The notes beneath the pieces are model-generated. The model searched no databases. It was given only the letters and a program-made list of their open reading frames with translations, and had not been told where the DNA came from. Shown piece after piece: positions 51,837-60,388 of a stretch of 64,000 nucleotides of DNA. The stretch lies in the NCBI RefSeq assembly GCF_020711235.1, contig NZ_JAJFAV010000008.1, positions 1 to 64,000 on the forward strand. The letters run 5' to 3'. Both the position numbers and the translations under genes were made by a program. The number at the start of each line of letters is the position of its first letter. The stretch's first letter is position 1. The DNA is from Hymenobacter sp. 15J16-1T3B (lineage in GTDB: Bacteria > Bacteroidota > Bacteroidia > Cytophagales > Hymenobacteraceae).

Positions 51837-51871
51837 ACGGCCCGCCGTTCCGAGCAAGAACGGCGGGCCGT
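51837..51871. terminator. Terminator of lysC-lysA
   Basis: A perfect 14-bp stem (ACGGCCCGCCGTTC and complement) with a 7-nt loop and TTT after it; A4 on the other side. It lies 28 nt past lysA and 28 nt before the end of the minus-strand secreted protein, so it may serve both. Confidence 0.75.
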
Positions 51872-51899
51872 TTGGCGTGGTGGCAGCGGAAAAGCGGGC

Positions 51900-52829
51900 T
51901 TATTGCAGCAGCACGCGCTGAAGTAGCGGCGCGCCCTGAACTGGCTGTACCCGGATAAGATAGAGGCCCTTGGGCAAGGCCCGCAAATCGATCGGCTGAC
52001 CGACGGGCAGCGGCCCCTGCCAGGCCAAACGTCCCGCCAAATCGTGCACCTGCACGGTGCCGGCCAGGATGCCCGGGGGCAGCATCAACAGCCCGGTGCT
52101 CGGGTTCGGCGACACGCCCAGCGCGGCTGGCCGGGCCGCCGGCGCCGAGGCCGTGACCAACGTAGTGCAGTCCGTATATTGCGCATTAGTATACAGGTTC
52201 TGAGCGCCGGCGCTGTAGCACAGCAGCGCGCCGGTCAGCGGCGGATCGGAGCCGTCGCACCCAAAGTAGCCGGACCCGGAAACGAGCAGGAATGAGTTGA
52301 TCGGGCCCAGGCCTTCGTAGACCCGCCCCCAGCGCTGTACAACATGGCCGGAAACAGCCGGCGTGAGCGTGTAGCTGGCCCGAAACCAGCGCCGCAGCCG
52401 ACCCGCCACGAATTGTTGCCCCACGCTGTCGACGGTGACCCGGGCGCTGTACGAACACGCCGGCAGTATGCCGCCCACGACGATGGGCGTCGTCCACGAG
52501 TCGCCGGGCCCGACGCTGAAGTCGTACAGCTTCAGAAATTGGCCGCCCTCATAGATCCACACGGCGTTGGCATCGGCGGAAGTGTAGAGCGGCGGGTATG
52601 AATCCGCCGTGCTGCGGGAGTGAAACTTCAGCTGCCGCCGCAGTTTCTGACACGGCCGGCCCTGGATGGTCGTGTCGCCGACGTATTCCAGTCGCAAATC
52701 CCCGAGTCGGGGGCCCTGCACAAAAGTAAAATACGTCCAGCGCGAACCGGGCGCCCAGGCGGCGTTACGTTGGGCTTGAGCGCCCAGGCTGGCCAGCAAC
52801 AGGGGTATTACGAGTAAAAGTTGTCTCAT
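51900..52829 (-). CDS. Secreted T9SS cargo protein, unknown function (paralogue A)
   Basis: 309 aa (MRQLLLVIPLLLASLGAQAQ, signal peptide). C-terminal Por sorting domain: VSPNPSTGLLML, VHDLAGRLAWQ, PIDLRALPKGLYLIRVQ. It therefore leaves via the type IX system and may be anchored at the surface. The middle (RWTYFTFVQGP, GDSWTTPI, VTVDSVGQQFVAGRLRRWF, RVYEGLGPINSF) is shared with the next gene and is a beta-rich domain without known activity. Three cysteine pairs are likely disulfides. Confidence 0.85.
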   Translation of the reverse strand: MRQLLLVIPLLLASLGAQAQRNAAWAPGSRWTYFTFVQGPRLGDLRLEYVGDTTIQGRPCQKLRRQLKFHSRSTADSYPPLYTSADANAVWIYEGGQFLKLYDFSVGPGDSWTTPIVVGGILPACSYSARVTVDSVGQQFVAGRLRRWFRASYTLTPAVSGHVVQRWGRVYEGLGPINSFLLVSGSGYFGCDGSDPPLTGALLCYSAGAQNLYTNAQYTDCTTLVTASAPAARPAALGVSPNPSTGLLMLPPGILAGTVQVHDLAGRLAWQGPLPVGQPIDLRALPKGLYLIRVQPVQGAPLLQRVLLQ

Positions 52830-52906
52830 CGATCAAGCAGCAATAAAGGGTAAGCAAAGCCGATATCGAGCAGGCGGAGCGGTCTTGGTGCCCCACCCGG
52901 CGGCCC

Positions 52907-53830
52907 TTATTCCAGCACGATGCGGCGGCTCAACGTAGGAAAGCCGGCCTGCTGCACACTTACCAGGTAAAGCCCGCGGGGCAGTTGCTCCAGCCGCAGC
53001 CTGGCATCGGGGGTGCCCGCCAGCTGCCTAACCACTTGCCCCGCCGCGCTGAACACGCGCACGGTAGCGCGGGAGTAAGCCGCCGGCAGCTTCACCGTCA
53101 GCTCGCCCGGGCCCACCGTCGGGTACACCGCAAAGCCTTCGGAGGCCTTTGAGTTGCCGCACAGGCCGGTGGCCACGCCCTGGCAGTTGACCATCGTGCC
53201 CGTAATAATGAGTCCGGGCTGAGCGGCGGTGCTGAAACACTGGGCGAGGATCAAGCCGCCGAAATCGATGGCCTGACACGCACTGCTTACCGGCGTAAGG
53301 TAGTGCACCAGCGAGCCTACCCCCTCGTAGATGCGCGCGGAGCGGTAATAAGTCAGGGAAGGCCCAAGCTGGGCGTGCACCACAAACCAGCGCCGCAGCT
53401 GCCCGCCAATAACCTGCTGACCGACGCTGTCCACGGTCAGCTGCGTGGGGCCGCAGTGGTAGTTGCTCATCGGCGGGCCCTGGTAGGTCCACGAGTCGCC
53501 GGGCCGGGCGCTGAAGTCGTGCATCTTGTAGAACTGCCCGTTGGCGTAAATCCACACCCGGTCGGCGTCGGCCTTGGTGTACATGCGCCAGATTTGCGAC
53601 GAGTTGGTGTAGGTCGCGTGCAGCACCTGACTGCTCTGGCCACCAATCACGGTATCAGCTACGTACGCCGTGCGCATGGGTAAGAAAACGGGCGGTGAGC
53701 CCAGCCCGGCCCAGAAGGTCATGTGCTGCCACACGGCGCCCGGCGGGCACCATAGGCCCCGGCCGGTTGACTGAGCCCCGGCGGCGGCTCCCAAACAGCA
53801 CAACCAACAAACGAGTAACAGCTTTTTCAT
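52907..53830 (-). CDS. Secreted T9SS cargo protein, unknown function (paralogue B)
   Basis: 307 aa from ATG 53830 (MKKLLLVCWLCCLGAAAGAQ, signal peptide); another ATG two codons earlier is possible. Same architecture as its neighbour: FWAGLGSPP, DSWTYQGPP, LTVDSVGQQVIGGQLRRWF, RIYEGVGSLVHYL, and a C-terminal sorting domain VYPTVGPGELTVKLP, VFSAAGQVVRQL, LRLEQLPRGLYLVSVQ. A tandem duplicate, divergent in the N-terminal part. Probably exported by T9SS; function unknown. Confidence 0.85.
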   Translation of the reverse strand: MKKLLLVCWLCCLGAAAGAQSTGRGLWCPPGAVWQHMTFWAGLGSPPVFLPMRTAYVADTVIGGQSSQVLHATYTNSSQIWRMYTKADADRVWIYANGQFYKMHDFSARPGDSWTYQGPPMSNYHCGPTQLTVDSVGQQVIGGQLRRWFVVHAQLGPSLTYYRSARIYEGVGSLVHYLTPVSSACQAIDFGGLILAQCFSTAAQPGLIITGTMVNCQGVATGLCGNSKASEGFAVYPTVGPGELTVKLPAAYSRATVRVFSAAGQVVRQLAGTPDARLRLEQLPRGLYLVSVQQAGFPTLSRRIVLE

Positions 53831-53906
53831 AGGCATTCGAGCTAACGGAGTTCATACGCTCCAGCTTGCTCAAATACCATACCGCCACCGTTGAAAGCCA
53901 ATTTTC

Positions 53907-55580
53907 TTACCAGCGGCCGTAGAAAATCGTCCAGGGCCCCACGTGCTCGTGCTGGGGCAGGCGGCGGCGCAGGTACTCCCGCTCGGCCGGCAGTTCGCCC
54001 TTCACCAGCAGCACCGGGTGGCGGCGCAGCAGCGGTCCGAGCACGGTGGTATCGGCGGGGTCCTGCAGGTTGATGAGGTTTTGGTGCCAGGCCGGGCCAT
54101 GCTCAAACTGCGTTTCGCGCTGCAGGGCCTGGTTGCCGTCGTAGAGCGAGACGGGCAGGCGGCGCTGGGCAAAAGCCAGGGACGGCAGCAACTCGTTGTA
54201 GATGAGCACGGGGCGGTCAGCCAGGTTCAACTCCTTGAGCCGCTGCGCCACCGGGCGGCTGCCGTTGGCCCGCGCTTCGATCTGGCCCAGAATCGGCTTG
54301 GCCGCCGCCAGCAGGCCCGCGGTGAAGAGCACCGTCAGCACCAACAGGCGCGGGGCCACGCGAACCTCGTCCCAGAACATGTGGGTGAACAGCAGCACCA
54401 GCAGACCCGCCGCCGGCCACAGCGCCGTCCAAGGCGCCACAACCAGGCCGTAGCCCACGCCCAACAGCGGCAGCAGGCACAGGCCGCCCAGCAGCAGCCC
54501 GAACAGGGCCATGAAGCCCACGTACCAGCGCAGCAGCACGGCGTCGGTGCGGCGACCGAGCAGCTCCACCGTGAGCAGGGCCACGCCGGGGAAGATGGGC
54601 AGCACGTAGAGCAGCAGCTTGGACTTGGACAGCGAGAAAAACAGCAGCGGCACCAGCACCCACCACAGCAGTACCGGTTGCCAGCGCCGGCCCAGCCCGC
54701 GCCAGCCGGTGCGCACCAGCTCGGTTATCAGCGCCGCCGACCACGGCAGGGCACCCACCGGCGCCAGCACCAGGTAAAACCACCAGGGCTTGGCGCGGTT
54801 GAAGGTGGCCGCGTTGGCGAAACGCTCCACGGTGTGCTCGAACAGGAAGTAGCGCACGAAGGCGGGGTTATCGGCCACCAGCACCAAGTACCAGCTCAGG
54901 CCTACCAGCGCGAACAGCAGGCCCGCCGCCAGGTGGTGCCAGTTCCAGGCGCGGCGCGGGCTGCCCTTGGTCAGGTGCTGGCCGATGACCACCATGGCCG
55001 GCAGCACCACGGCCACCGGGCCTTTGGTGAGAAAACCCAGCCCCAGCGCCACCCAGCCCAGGTACAGCCAGCGGGCGGCGGGGCGGCCGGCCGGCGTGCA
55101 GTGGTAGCGCAAAAAGGCGTAGGCCGCCAGCAGCTCCAGGGTAGCCAGGTAGGCGTCGGTGGTGACGTTCAGGGCCGAAATCAGCACCACCGGCAGCGTG
55201 GCGTAGACCACGGCGGCGGCCAGGGCCCGGCGCCGGTCGCGGGCGAAGACGAGCAGACCCAGCGCGTACACCAGGGCCACCTGCGCCAGCACCGCCAGCA
55301 CCGGCAGCAGGCGCACCGCCCCGGCCGTGCCGCCAAACAGGCCCAAGCCTACGGCCGTGAGCCAGTAGGTGAGCGGGGGTTTGTGGAAGTGCTGAATGCC
55401 GAGCAGCCGCGGGTGCAGCCAGTCGCCGCCCGCCAGCATCTCGCGCCCGATTTCGGCGTAGCGGGCCTCGCTGCTCTCCAGCACGCCCCAGGCGTTGAGG
55501 TTCAGCAGGAAGGCCCCGCCGAGCACGGCAAGCAGCAGCCACAACCACAGGCGCGAGGACATCGGGGGCAAAGCAGGCAT
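53907..55580 (-). CDS. GT39 / ArnT-like membrane glycosyltransferase
   Basis: 557 aa from ATG 55580 (MPALPPMSSRLWLWLLLAV). About 12 membrane helices and a C-terminal periplasmic region. Signature in the first external loop: ESSEARYAEIGREMLAGGDW followed by HFHKPPLTYW, with the acidic residue (Glu of EARY) expected to bind metal or the lipid-phosphate donor. Such enzymes transfer sugars from polyprenyl-phosphate donors to lipids or proteins in the periplasm. Acceptor unknown. The decayed lipoprotein gene ends 50 bases upstream. Confidence 0.93.
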   Translation of the reverse strand: MPALPPMSSRLWLWLLLAVLGGAFLLNLNAWGVLESSEARYAEIGREMLAGGDWLHPRLLGIQHFHKPPLTYWLTAVGLGLFGGTAGAVRLLPVLAVLAQVALVYALGLLVFARDRRRALAAAVVYATLPVVLISALNVTTDAYLATLELLAAYAFLRYHCTPAGRPAARWLYLGWVALGLGFLTKGPVAVVLPAMVVIGQHLTKGSPRRAWNWHHLAAGLLFALVGLSWYLVLVADNPAFVRYFLFEHTVERFANAATFNRAKPWWFYLVLAPVGALPWSAALITELVRTGWRGLGRRWQPVLLWWVLVPLLFFSLSKSKLLLYVLPIFPGVALLTVELLGRRTDAVLLRWYVGFMALFGLLLGGLCLLPLLGVGYGLVVAPWTALWPAAGLLVLLFTHMFWDEVRVAPRLLVLTVLFTAGLLAAAKPILGQIEARANGSRPVAQRLKELNLADRPVLIYNELLPSLAFAQRRLPVSLYDGNQALQRETQFEHGPAWHQNLINLQDPADTTVLGPLLRRHPVLLVKGELPAEREYLRRRLPQHEHVGPWTIFYGRW

Positions 55581-55629
55581 AGGCGGAAGGCGGTTATAGC
55601 GGGCAAAAATAGCCCAAAACCGGCCCACG

Positions 55630-56335
55630 CTAGCGCACCAGCTCCCAGACTCCGCCCGTCACCGATTCCATGCGCACGATGCCGTTCTGCCGGTCGTAGA
55701 ACACGCGGCTAAACTTCGGGCGCGGCAGGCCCGGCCCGGTGCAGGCGGCCGTGGTGCCGCCGGCGGTAAAAGTCAGCACGTACTCGTAGCGCTGCCAGCG
55801 GGGCGTGCGGCAGCCGGTTCACGTCGGTGGTATCGGAGTGCCTATCCAGCGCGAAGCACGCCGGGCTCTCCAGTTGATCAGGGCCACCGATGTACTCTAC
55901 CCACTCCTCCGACGCGCCCACCCCCCCGGTGCTGAGCGCTTTGTCCGGCAGCAGGAAGTCGGGTGAGACGGGGCGCCGGAACCCGATGAAGCCGCTGGAG
56001 CGGCCCGCCGAATCAATGCGCTGAAAGGTCCTGGTCCACCGGGCGTAGTAGTAGGTGGGTTGGCCGCTGCTTAGCACTGACAGCGCGGGCCCGGCTACGG
56101 GGCAGCAGGAATAGGACTACTTCGCATCTTCAAATACCCGCTCCACCCGGTACACCCGTTGTTGGCCCCGGCCATTCTGAAAGCGCCACTCGTCGCCGAC
56201 GCGGTGCTGCATCCAGCGGCGGTCATCCGCACTGAATTTGTAATAGGCCGGCTCGGGGGTGTGCTTTCGGCAGCCGCCTACCAGCAACGGGCTCAACACC
56301 AGGCGCCAAGGGTTGATCCTAGCAAATCGTCTCAT
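55630..56335 (-). pseudogene. Decayed lipoprotein gene, paralogue of 40917-41609
   Basis: Reading from ATG 56335: MRRFARINPWRLVLSPLLVG, lipobox GC, YYKFSADDRRWMQH, VYRVERVFEDAK, then an in-frame TAG (56117-56119). The same frame goes on (TYYYARWTRTFQRIDSAG, GFIGFRRP, EEWVEYIGG) to near 55805, where a shift at a C4 run leads to RWQRYEYVLTFTAGG and the ending VRMESVTGGVWELVR (stop 55630). Similarity to the intact gene at 40917 runs through all three pieces. Two independent lesions argue against a single sequencing error, though both could be errors. Confidence 0.75.
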
Positions 56336-56518
56336 ATGTGATTGGTCTGATCATAACGACACCATTTCTGAGGGGTCACTACGGGCAAAGGTTGTAATGG
56401 CGCGTCCAATAAATCAGGCGCAAGAGGCTGGCTGCTACGGCGGCGTTTGCGTAGAGCATGGTATTACAACCAACCAAATCCGCTTGAAGTCAGGGGATTT
56501 CATACCTCATTCTGCCCC

Positions 56519-58015
56519 ATGCGCATCCTGCTCACCGGCGCCAACGGCTACATCGGCCAGCGCCTGCTGCCGCTGCTGGTCGAGGCCGGCCACGACGTGA
56601 CCTGTTTGGTGCGCGACCCGCGCCGCTTCGAGCCCCCGGCCCCGCTGCGCGAGCGGGTGCAGGTGGTGCAAGCCGACCTGCGCCAGCCCGCCAGCCTGCA
56701 GGCGCTGCCCACCGACTTCGACGTGGCCTACTACCTGGTGCACTCCATGAGCACCAACGGCCGCGACTTCGCCCGCGTGGAGCAGGAGTCGGCGCGCAAC
56801 TTCCGCCGGTTTCTCGACGGCAGCGCGGTGCGTCAGGTGATTTACCTCTCGGGCATCGTCAACGACCAGCACCTCTCGGCGCACCTTCGCTCCCGGCAGG
56901 GCGTGGAAGACGAGCTACGCCGCGCCGCCCGGGCCCGGCTCACGGTGCTGCGCGCCAGCATCATCATCGGCTCGGGCTCGGCTTCTTTCGAGATTATCCG
57001 CGACCTGGTGGAGAAGCTGCCGGTGATGGTGGGCCCGCGCTGGCTGAACTCGCGCTGCCAGCCCATCGGCGTGCGCGACGTGATGTACTACCTCACTGCG
57101 GTGCTCGACCGCCCCGATTGCCTGGGCCAGACCTTCGACATCGGCGGGCCCGACGTGCTGACCTACCGGCAGATGCTGGAAGGCTTTGCGCGGCAGCGCG
57201 GGTTTCGGCGCACCATCATCACGGTGCCGGTGCTCACGCCGCGGCTCTCGTCGTGGTGGCTGTTTTTGGTCACGCGTACCTCGTTTTCGCTGGCGCGCAG
57301 CCTGGTCGATTCGCTGCGCAACGACACGGTGGCGGCGGCCGAGCGAAGCATTGCGCGGGTGCTCCCGCACCGCTGCATGAGCTACGACGAAGCCCTGCGC
57401 CTCGCCTTTCAGCGCATTGAGCAAAACGAGGTGGTGAGCAGCTGGAAGGACGCGGCGAGCAGCGGCGTGGCCCGGCAGAACTACATGGACTACGTGCAGA
57501 TTCCGCAGCACGGCATGTTCTTCGACCGGCAGACGCTGCCCTTTACCCGTCCCGTGGCCGAGGTGCTCGACAACATCTGGCGCATCGGCGGGCAGCGCGG
57601 CTGGTACAAGGTCGACTGGCTGTGGCGGGTGCGCGGCGTGCTCGACAAGCTGGTGGGCGGCGTGGGGTTGCGCCGCGGCCGCCGCTCCCCCACCGACCTG
57701 CGCCCCGGTGACCCGCTGGACTTCTGGCGCGTGCTCGTGGCCGACCGCGCCGGGCGGCGCCTGCTGCTCTATGCCGAAATGAAGCTGCCCGGCGAGGCCT
57801 GGCTGCAGTTCCGCATCTGCGACAACGCGGATGGCTCGCATACCCTGGAGCAGCTGGCCGCGTTTCGGCCGAGCGGGCTGGCCGGGCGGCTGTACTGGTA
57901 CGCGCTGGTGCCGTTTCATTTCATCATCTTTCGGGGCATGATTGAAAACATCGGACAGTATCCCGCCAAGTCGGAAGGAAGCACCGCGGCCTCGCCTGCA
58001 CCGGAGGCCGCGTAA
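56519..58015 (+). CDS. SDR-type NAD(P)-binding protein with DUF2867 domain
   Basis: 498 aa from ATG 56519 (MRILLTGANGYIGQRLLPLLVE). GANGYIG (7-13) is the atypical-SDR motif; YLVHSMSTNGRDF and YLSGIVNDQ are typical of this family. The C-terminal half (about 320-480) is the DUF2867 domain, with KVDWLWRVRGVLDKLVGGVGLRRGR, PGDPLDFWRV and PGEAWLQFRI. The pair is a common bacterial fusion of unknown substrate, possibly binding a hydrophobic ligand in the DUF2867 part. Monocistronic as far as seen. Confidence 0.88.
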   Translation: MRILLTGANGYIGQRLLPLLVEAGHDVTCLVRDPRRFEPPAPLRERVQVVQADLRQPASLQALPTDFDVAYYLVHSMSTNGRDFARVEQESARNFRRFLDGSAVRQVIYLSGIVNDQHLSAHLRSRQGVEDELRRAARARLTVLRASIIIGSGSASFEIIRDLVEKLPVMVGPRWLNSRCQPIGVRDVMYYLTAVLDRPDCLGQTFDIGGPDVLTYRQMLEGFARQRGFRRTIITVPVLTPRLSSWWLFLVTRTSFSLARSLVDSLRNDTVAAAERSIARVLPHRCMSYDEALRLAFQRIEQNEVVSSWKDAASSGVARQNYMDYVQIPQHGMFFDRQTLPFTRPVAEVLDNIWRIGGQRGWYKVDWLWRVRGVLDKLVGGVGLRRGRRSPTDLRPGDPLDFWRVLVADRAGRRLLLYAEMKLPGEAWLQFRICDNADGSHTLEQLAAFRPSGLAGRLYWYALVPFHFIIFRGMIENIGQYPAKSEGSTAASPAPEAA

Positions 58016-58180
58016 AGTCTAATTGCCATCGGGTTTATTCTTTAAAAATCAATATATTATAACTGCTTCCCCGCCAGTTCCCGCATCTGATTAGGGCCGA
58101 CATTGCGGGACTAGGTGGGGCGCCGCAACCGTACCTTCCGCAGTTGCTACCGGCCCGGTAGCCCGCTAGTCCCGCCGCGT

Positions 58181-60043
58181 ATGCCGCACCTTTCCTCGCT
58201 TCTCCTTCCTTCCCCCGTCGGCCACCAGTACTACACCACGTTTTACGTGCTGGCCTTTCTGCTCAACCAGGCCCTGTTGCTCTGGGTGGGCTACCGGCGC
58301 GGCTACCCGCTGCGCTCCTGGCTGCTGCTGACCACCGGCGTCACACTGGCGTTTATCGTGGGCACCAAGCTCATTGCCGCGCCGGGCACCGACTGGGCCG
58401 CGCTGTGGCAGCATGGGCAGTGGCCGGCCGGCACGGCGCGCTCGGTGCTGGGCGGGGCCGTCGGCGCGGCGGTGGCAGGGCTGGTGCTGCGGCGCTGGCT
58501 GGGCTACAGCTGGCACGCGCTGGACGCCTTTTGCCTGCCCACGGCAGCGGCCTACGCCGTGCAATGCGTCGGCTGCCTGCTCACCGGCTGCTGCTTCGGT
58601 CACGTGGCCGAGTGGGGCGTGAGCTACGCGCCCGGTACTCTTCCATTTCTGGTACAAGTGCAGCGCGGCCTGATTCCGGCCACGGCGGCTCACTCGCTGC
58701 CGGTGCTGCCCACGCAGGCGGTGGCGGGGTTGCTGGTACTGGGCGTAGGCGGGCTGCTGTGGCACCTGCGCCACCGGCCCTGGCCGGGCGGCAGCTGGCG
58801 CCTGCTGCAGGTGGCGCTGCTGCTGGCCGGCCGTTTTCTAATCGAGTTCTGGCGCGACCCGGCCGGCGAGCAGGTGGGCGCTGGCCTGACGGCGGTGGGC
58901 GGCATAGCCCTGAAGCAAGTGCAATGGGCACTGCTACCGCTGCTGCTGCTGGCGGGTTGGGGGTGGTGGCGGCGCACCCGGCCGCGGGCCGCAGCCCCGG
59001 CGCCCGAGGCAGTGCCTGCGCAGCAATCGGTGCGCATTCTGCTGGGCGTGGCGGTTATGCTCGGCCTTACGGCCCTGCTGGGCCCGGCCGCCTTCACCTT
59101 GCCCGAGGTGCTAGTGATAAAATCCGGCCTGACGGTGGTGCTCCTCGCTGAAGCCGTGGCCCTGGTGCGCCGCCGCGCCGAAGCCGGACCGCACCGCCTG
59201 AGCGTGCCGCTGGGCCTGGCGTCGGTGGTGCTGCTCTTTACCAACCAAGCTCCCGCCCCGGTCGATTCGGCGGCGGGCCGCCACTACCTCACGCTGAGCC
59301 TGGGCAGCAGCGCGGGCGGCTACGACGAAGACCGCACGGTGGTGCCCCCGTCGGGCTGCTCGGGCTCGGGCGGCCCCACGCTGCGCAACGCCTATTACCA
59401 CCGCTACGCCGCGCACGGCGGGAGCGTGGCGTACACGGTAGATAACCCGCGCCGCGACTTTGCCGGCGCCGGCGTGGGCGTGTGGCTTGGCCCCGAGCAC
59501 CAGGGCGTGCGGGCCCTCACGCCCAGCGGGCCGTTCCTAACAGGCTCCCCAGACAGCACTACGACGCGGCGGCTGTTTTCCGTCAATCCGTACATCGAAT
59601 TCCACGAAACGAGCCCCAAGGGTCTGTTCTACATGGATTACCGTCTCGGGCTGCACATCGGCCGTTTGGCGTATCCGCACCGCAACAAGTCATTTGAGCT
59701 GCGCCCTGCGTACGTATTTCCCGACATGCTGCTGCGGGCCGGCAAGGCCGGGGGCTTTTTTGGGCAGATGGATACCGGCTACGGCCCCGCGGCGGTGGGC
59801 AATTTTTCGGCCCGCCTAGGCGTGGGCACGGGGTTGCGCTCGGCGCGCAGCAACTACGTCATGGCCGGCATCGGCGGGGCCCGCAACTACCCGCACGGGG
59901 CAATGGGGTTTGTCAGCGGGCGCCTGCGGCTCGGCGCCACCGGCTTGGTGCTGGAGCCGTATGCGGCCACCAACTTCGGCCGCTTCTACCAAGTGAGCGG
60001 GCAGCTGTTTTACAACCTGCCGCTGGACCGGCGCAAGCCCTAG
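58181..60043 (+). CDS. Lgt-like membrane protein fused to a beta-rich C-terminal half
   Basis: 620 aa from ATG 58181. Residues 1-260 form about seven helices related to prolipoprotein diacylglyceryl transferase: GCLLTGCCFG (131-140) in place of the GRxGNFxN motif, HSLPVLPTQ (171-179), and GRFLIEFWRDP (217-227), the Arg/Glu region of Lgt. The canonical Arg and Asn are replaced by Cys-rich sequence, so activity as Lgt is doubtful. Two or three more helices (to about 390) lead to about 230 residues with strand-like repeats (VNPYIEFHETS, YMDYRLGLHIGRLAY, RLGVGTGLRSARSNYVMAGIGG), like an outer-membrane or secreted beta domain. Confidence 0.8.
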   Translation: MPHLSSLLLPSPVGHQYYTTFYVLAFLLNQALLLWVGYRRGYPLRSWLLLTTGVTLAFIVGTKLIAAPGTDWAALWQHGQWPAGTARSVLGGAVGAAVAGLVLRRWLGYSWHALDAFCLPTAAAYAVQCVGCLLTGCCFGHVAEWGVSYAPGTLPFLVQVQRGLIPATAAHSLPVLPTQAVAGLLVLGVGGLLWHLRHRPWPGGSWRLLQVALLLAGRFLIEFWRDPAGEQVGAGLTAVGGIALKQVQWALLPLLLLAGWGWWRRTRPRAAAPAPEAVPAQQSVRILLGVAVMLGLTALLGPAAFTLPEVLVIKSGLTVVLLAEAVALVRRRAEAGPHRLSVPLGLASVVLLFTNQAPAPVDSAAGRHYLTLSLGSSAGGYDEDRTVVPPSGCSGSGGPTLRNAYYHRYAAHGGSVAYTVDNPRRDFAGAGVGVWLGPEHQGVRALTPSGPFLTGSPDSTTTRRLFSVNPYIEFHETSPKGLFYMDYRLGLHIGRLAYPHRNKSFELRPAYVFPDMLLRAGKAGGFFGQMDTGYGPAAVGNFSARLGVGTGLRSARSNYVMAGIGGARNYPHGAMGFVSGRLRLGATGLVLEPYAATNFGRFYQVSGQLFYNLPLDRRKP

Positions 60044-60080
60044 CGCGCCGCGTACGGCGGCACGTGCAGATGCCCCAGGA

Positions 60081-60311
60081 CTAGCCGCTCAGCCGCCGAA
60101 TCAGCCAGAGCACGGCGCTCAGCAGCAAGCTCACCAGCAGCATGGACGCCAGCGGGGCGTACAAGCGGAACCCAGGTCGCTCCACCCGAATGTCGCCGGG
60201 CAAGCGGCCGAACCAACTCAACAACGAGCCGCCGCCCAGCCAGACGACGGCGCCGAGCGCAGCCAGGCCAAGGCCCAGGATGACGAGGAGTTTGCCGAGT
60301 TGAGGAGTCAT
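60081..60311 (-). CDS. DUF2905 small membrane protein
   Basis: 76 aa from ATG 60311 (MTPQLGKLLVILGLGLAALG). The two-helix layout with the conserved connector LLSWFGRLPGDIRVERPGF (residues 30-48) is the DUF2905 family, about 65-75 aa. Function unknown. A 13-bp perfect inverted repeat lies 12 nt upstream, and the transglutaminase-like gene is 78 bases upstream on the same strand. Confidence 0.9.
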   Translation of the reverse strand: MTPQLGKLLVILGLGLAALGAVVWLGGGSLLSWFGRLPGDIRVERPGFRLYAPLASMLLVSLLLSAVLWLIRRLSG

Positions 60312-60322
60312 GGCCGACGCAA

Positions 60323-60368
60323 CAGTGCACCCGTTGGGTACGCAAGGGCGCGCCAAACGGGTGCACTG
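60323..60368 (-). repeat. Perfect inverted repeat upstream of the DUF2905 gene
   Basis: Arms CAGTGCACCCGTT (60323-60335) and AACGGGTGCACTG (60356-60368), 13 of 13 matched, with a 20-nt GC-rich loop. It is in the 77-base gap between two minus-strand genes and has no T tract, so it may be RNA structure or a binding site rather than a terminator. Confidence 0.6.
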
Positions 60369-60388
60369 GGGAGCTAGGCTCGGCGTCG

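Noticed and set aside
53943-55712. 589-codon plus-strand frame, Gln/His/Arg-rich
   Set aside because: It is antisense to the GT39 gene and has the composition of a shadow frame.
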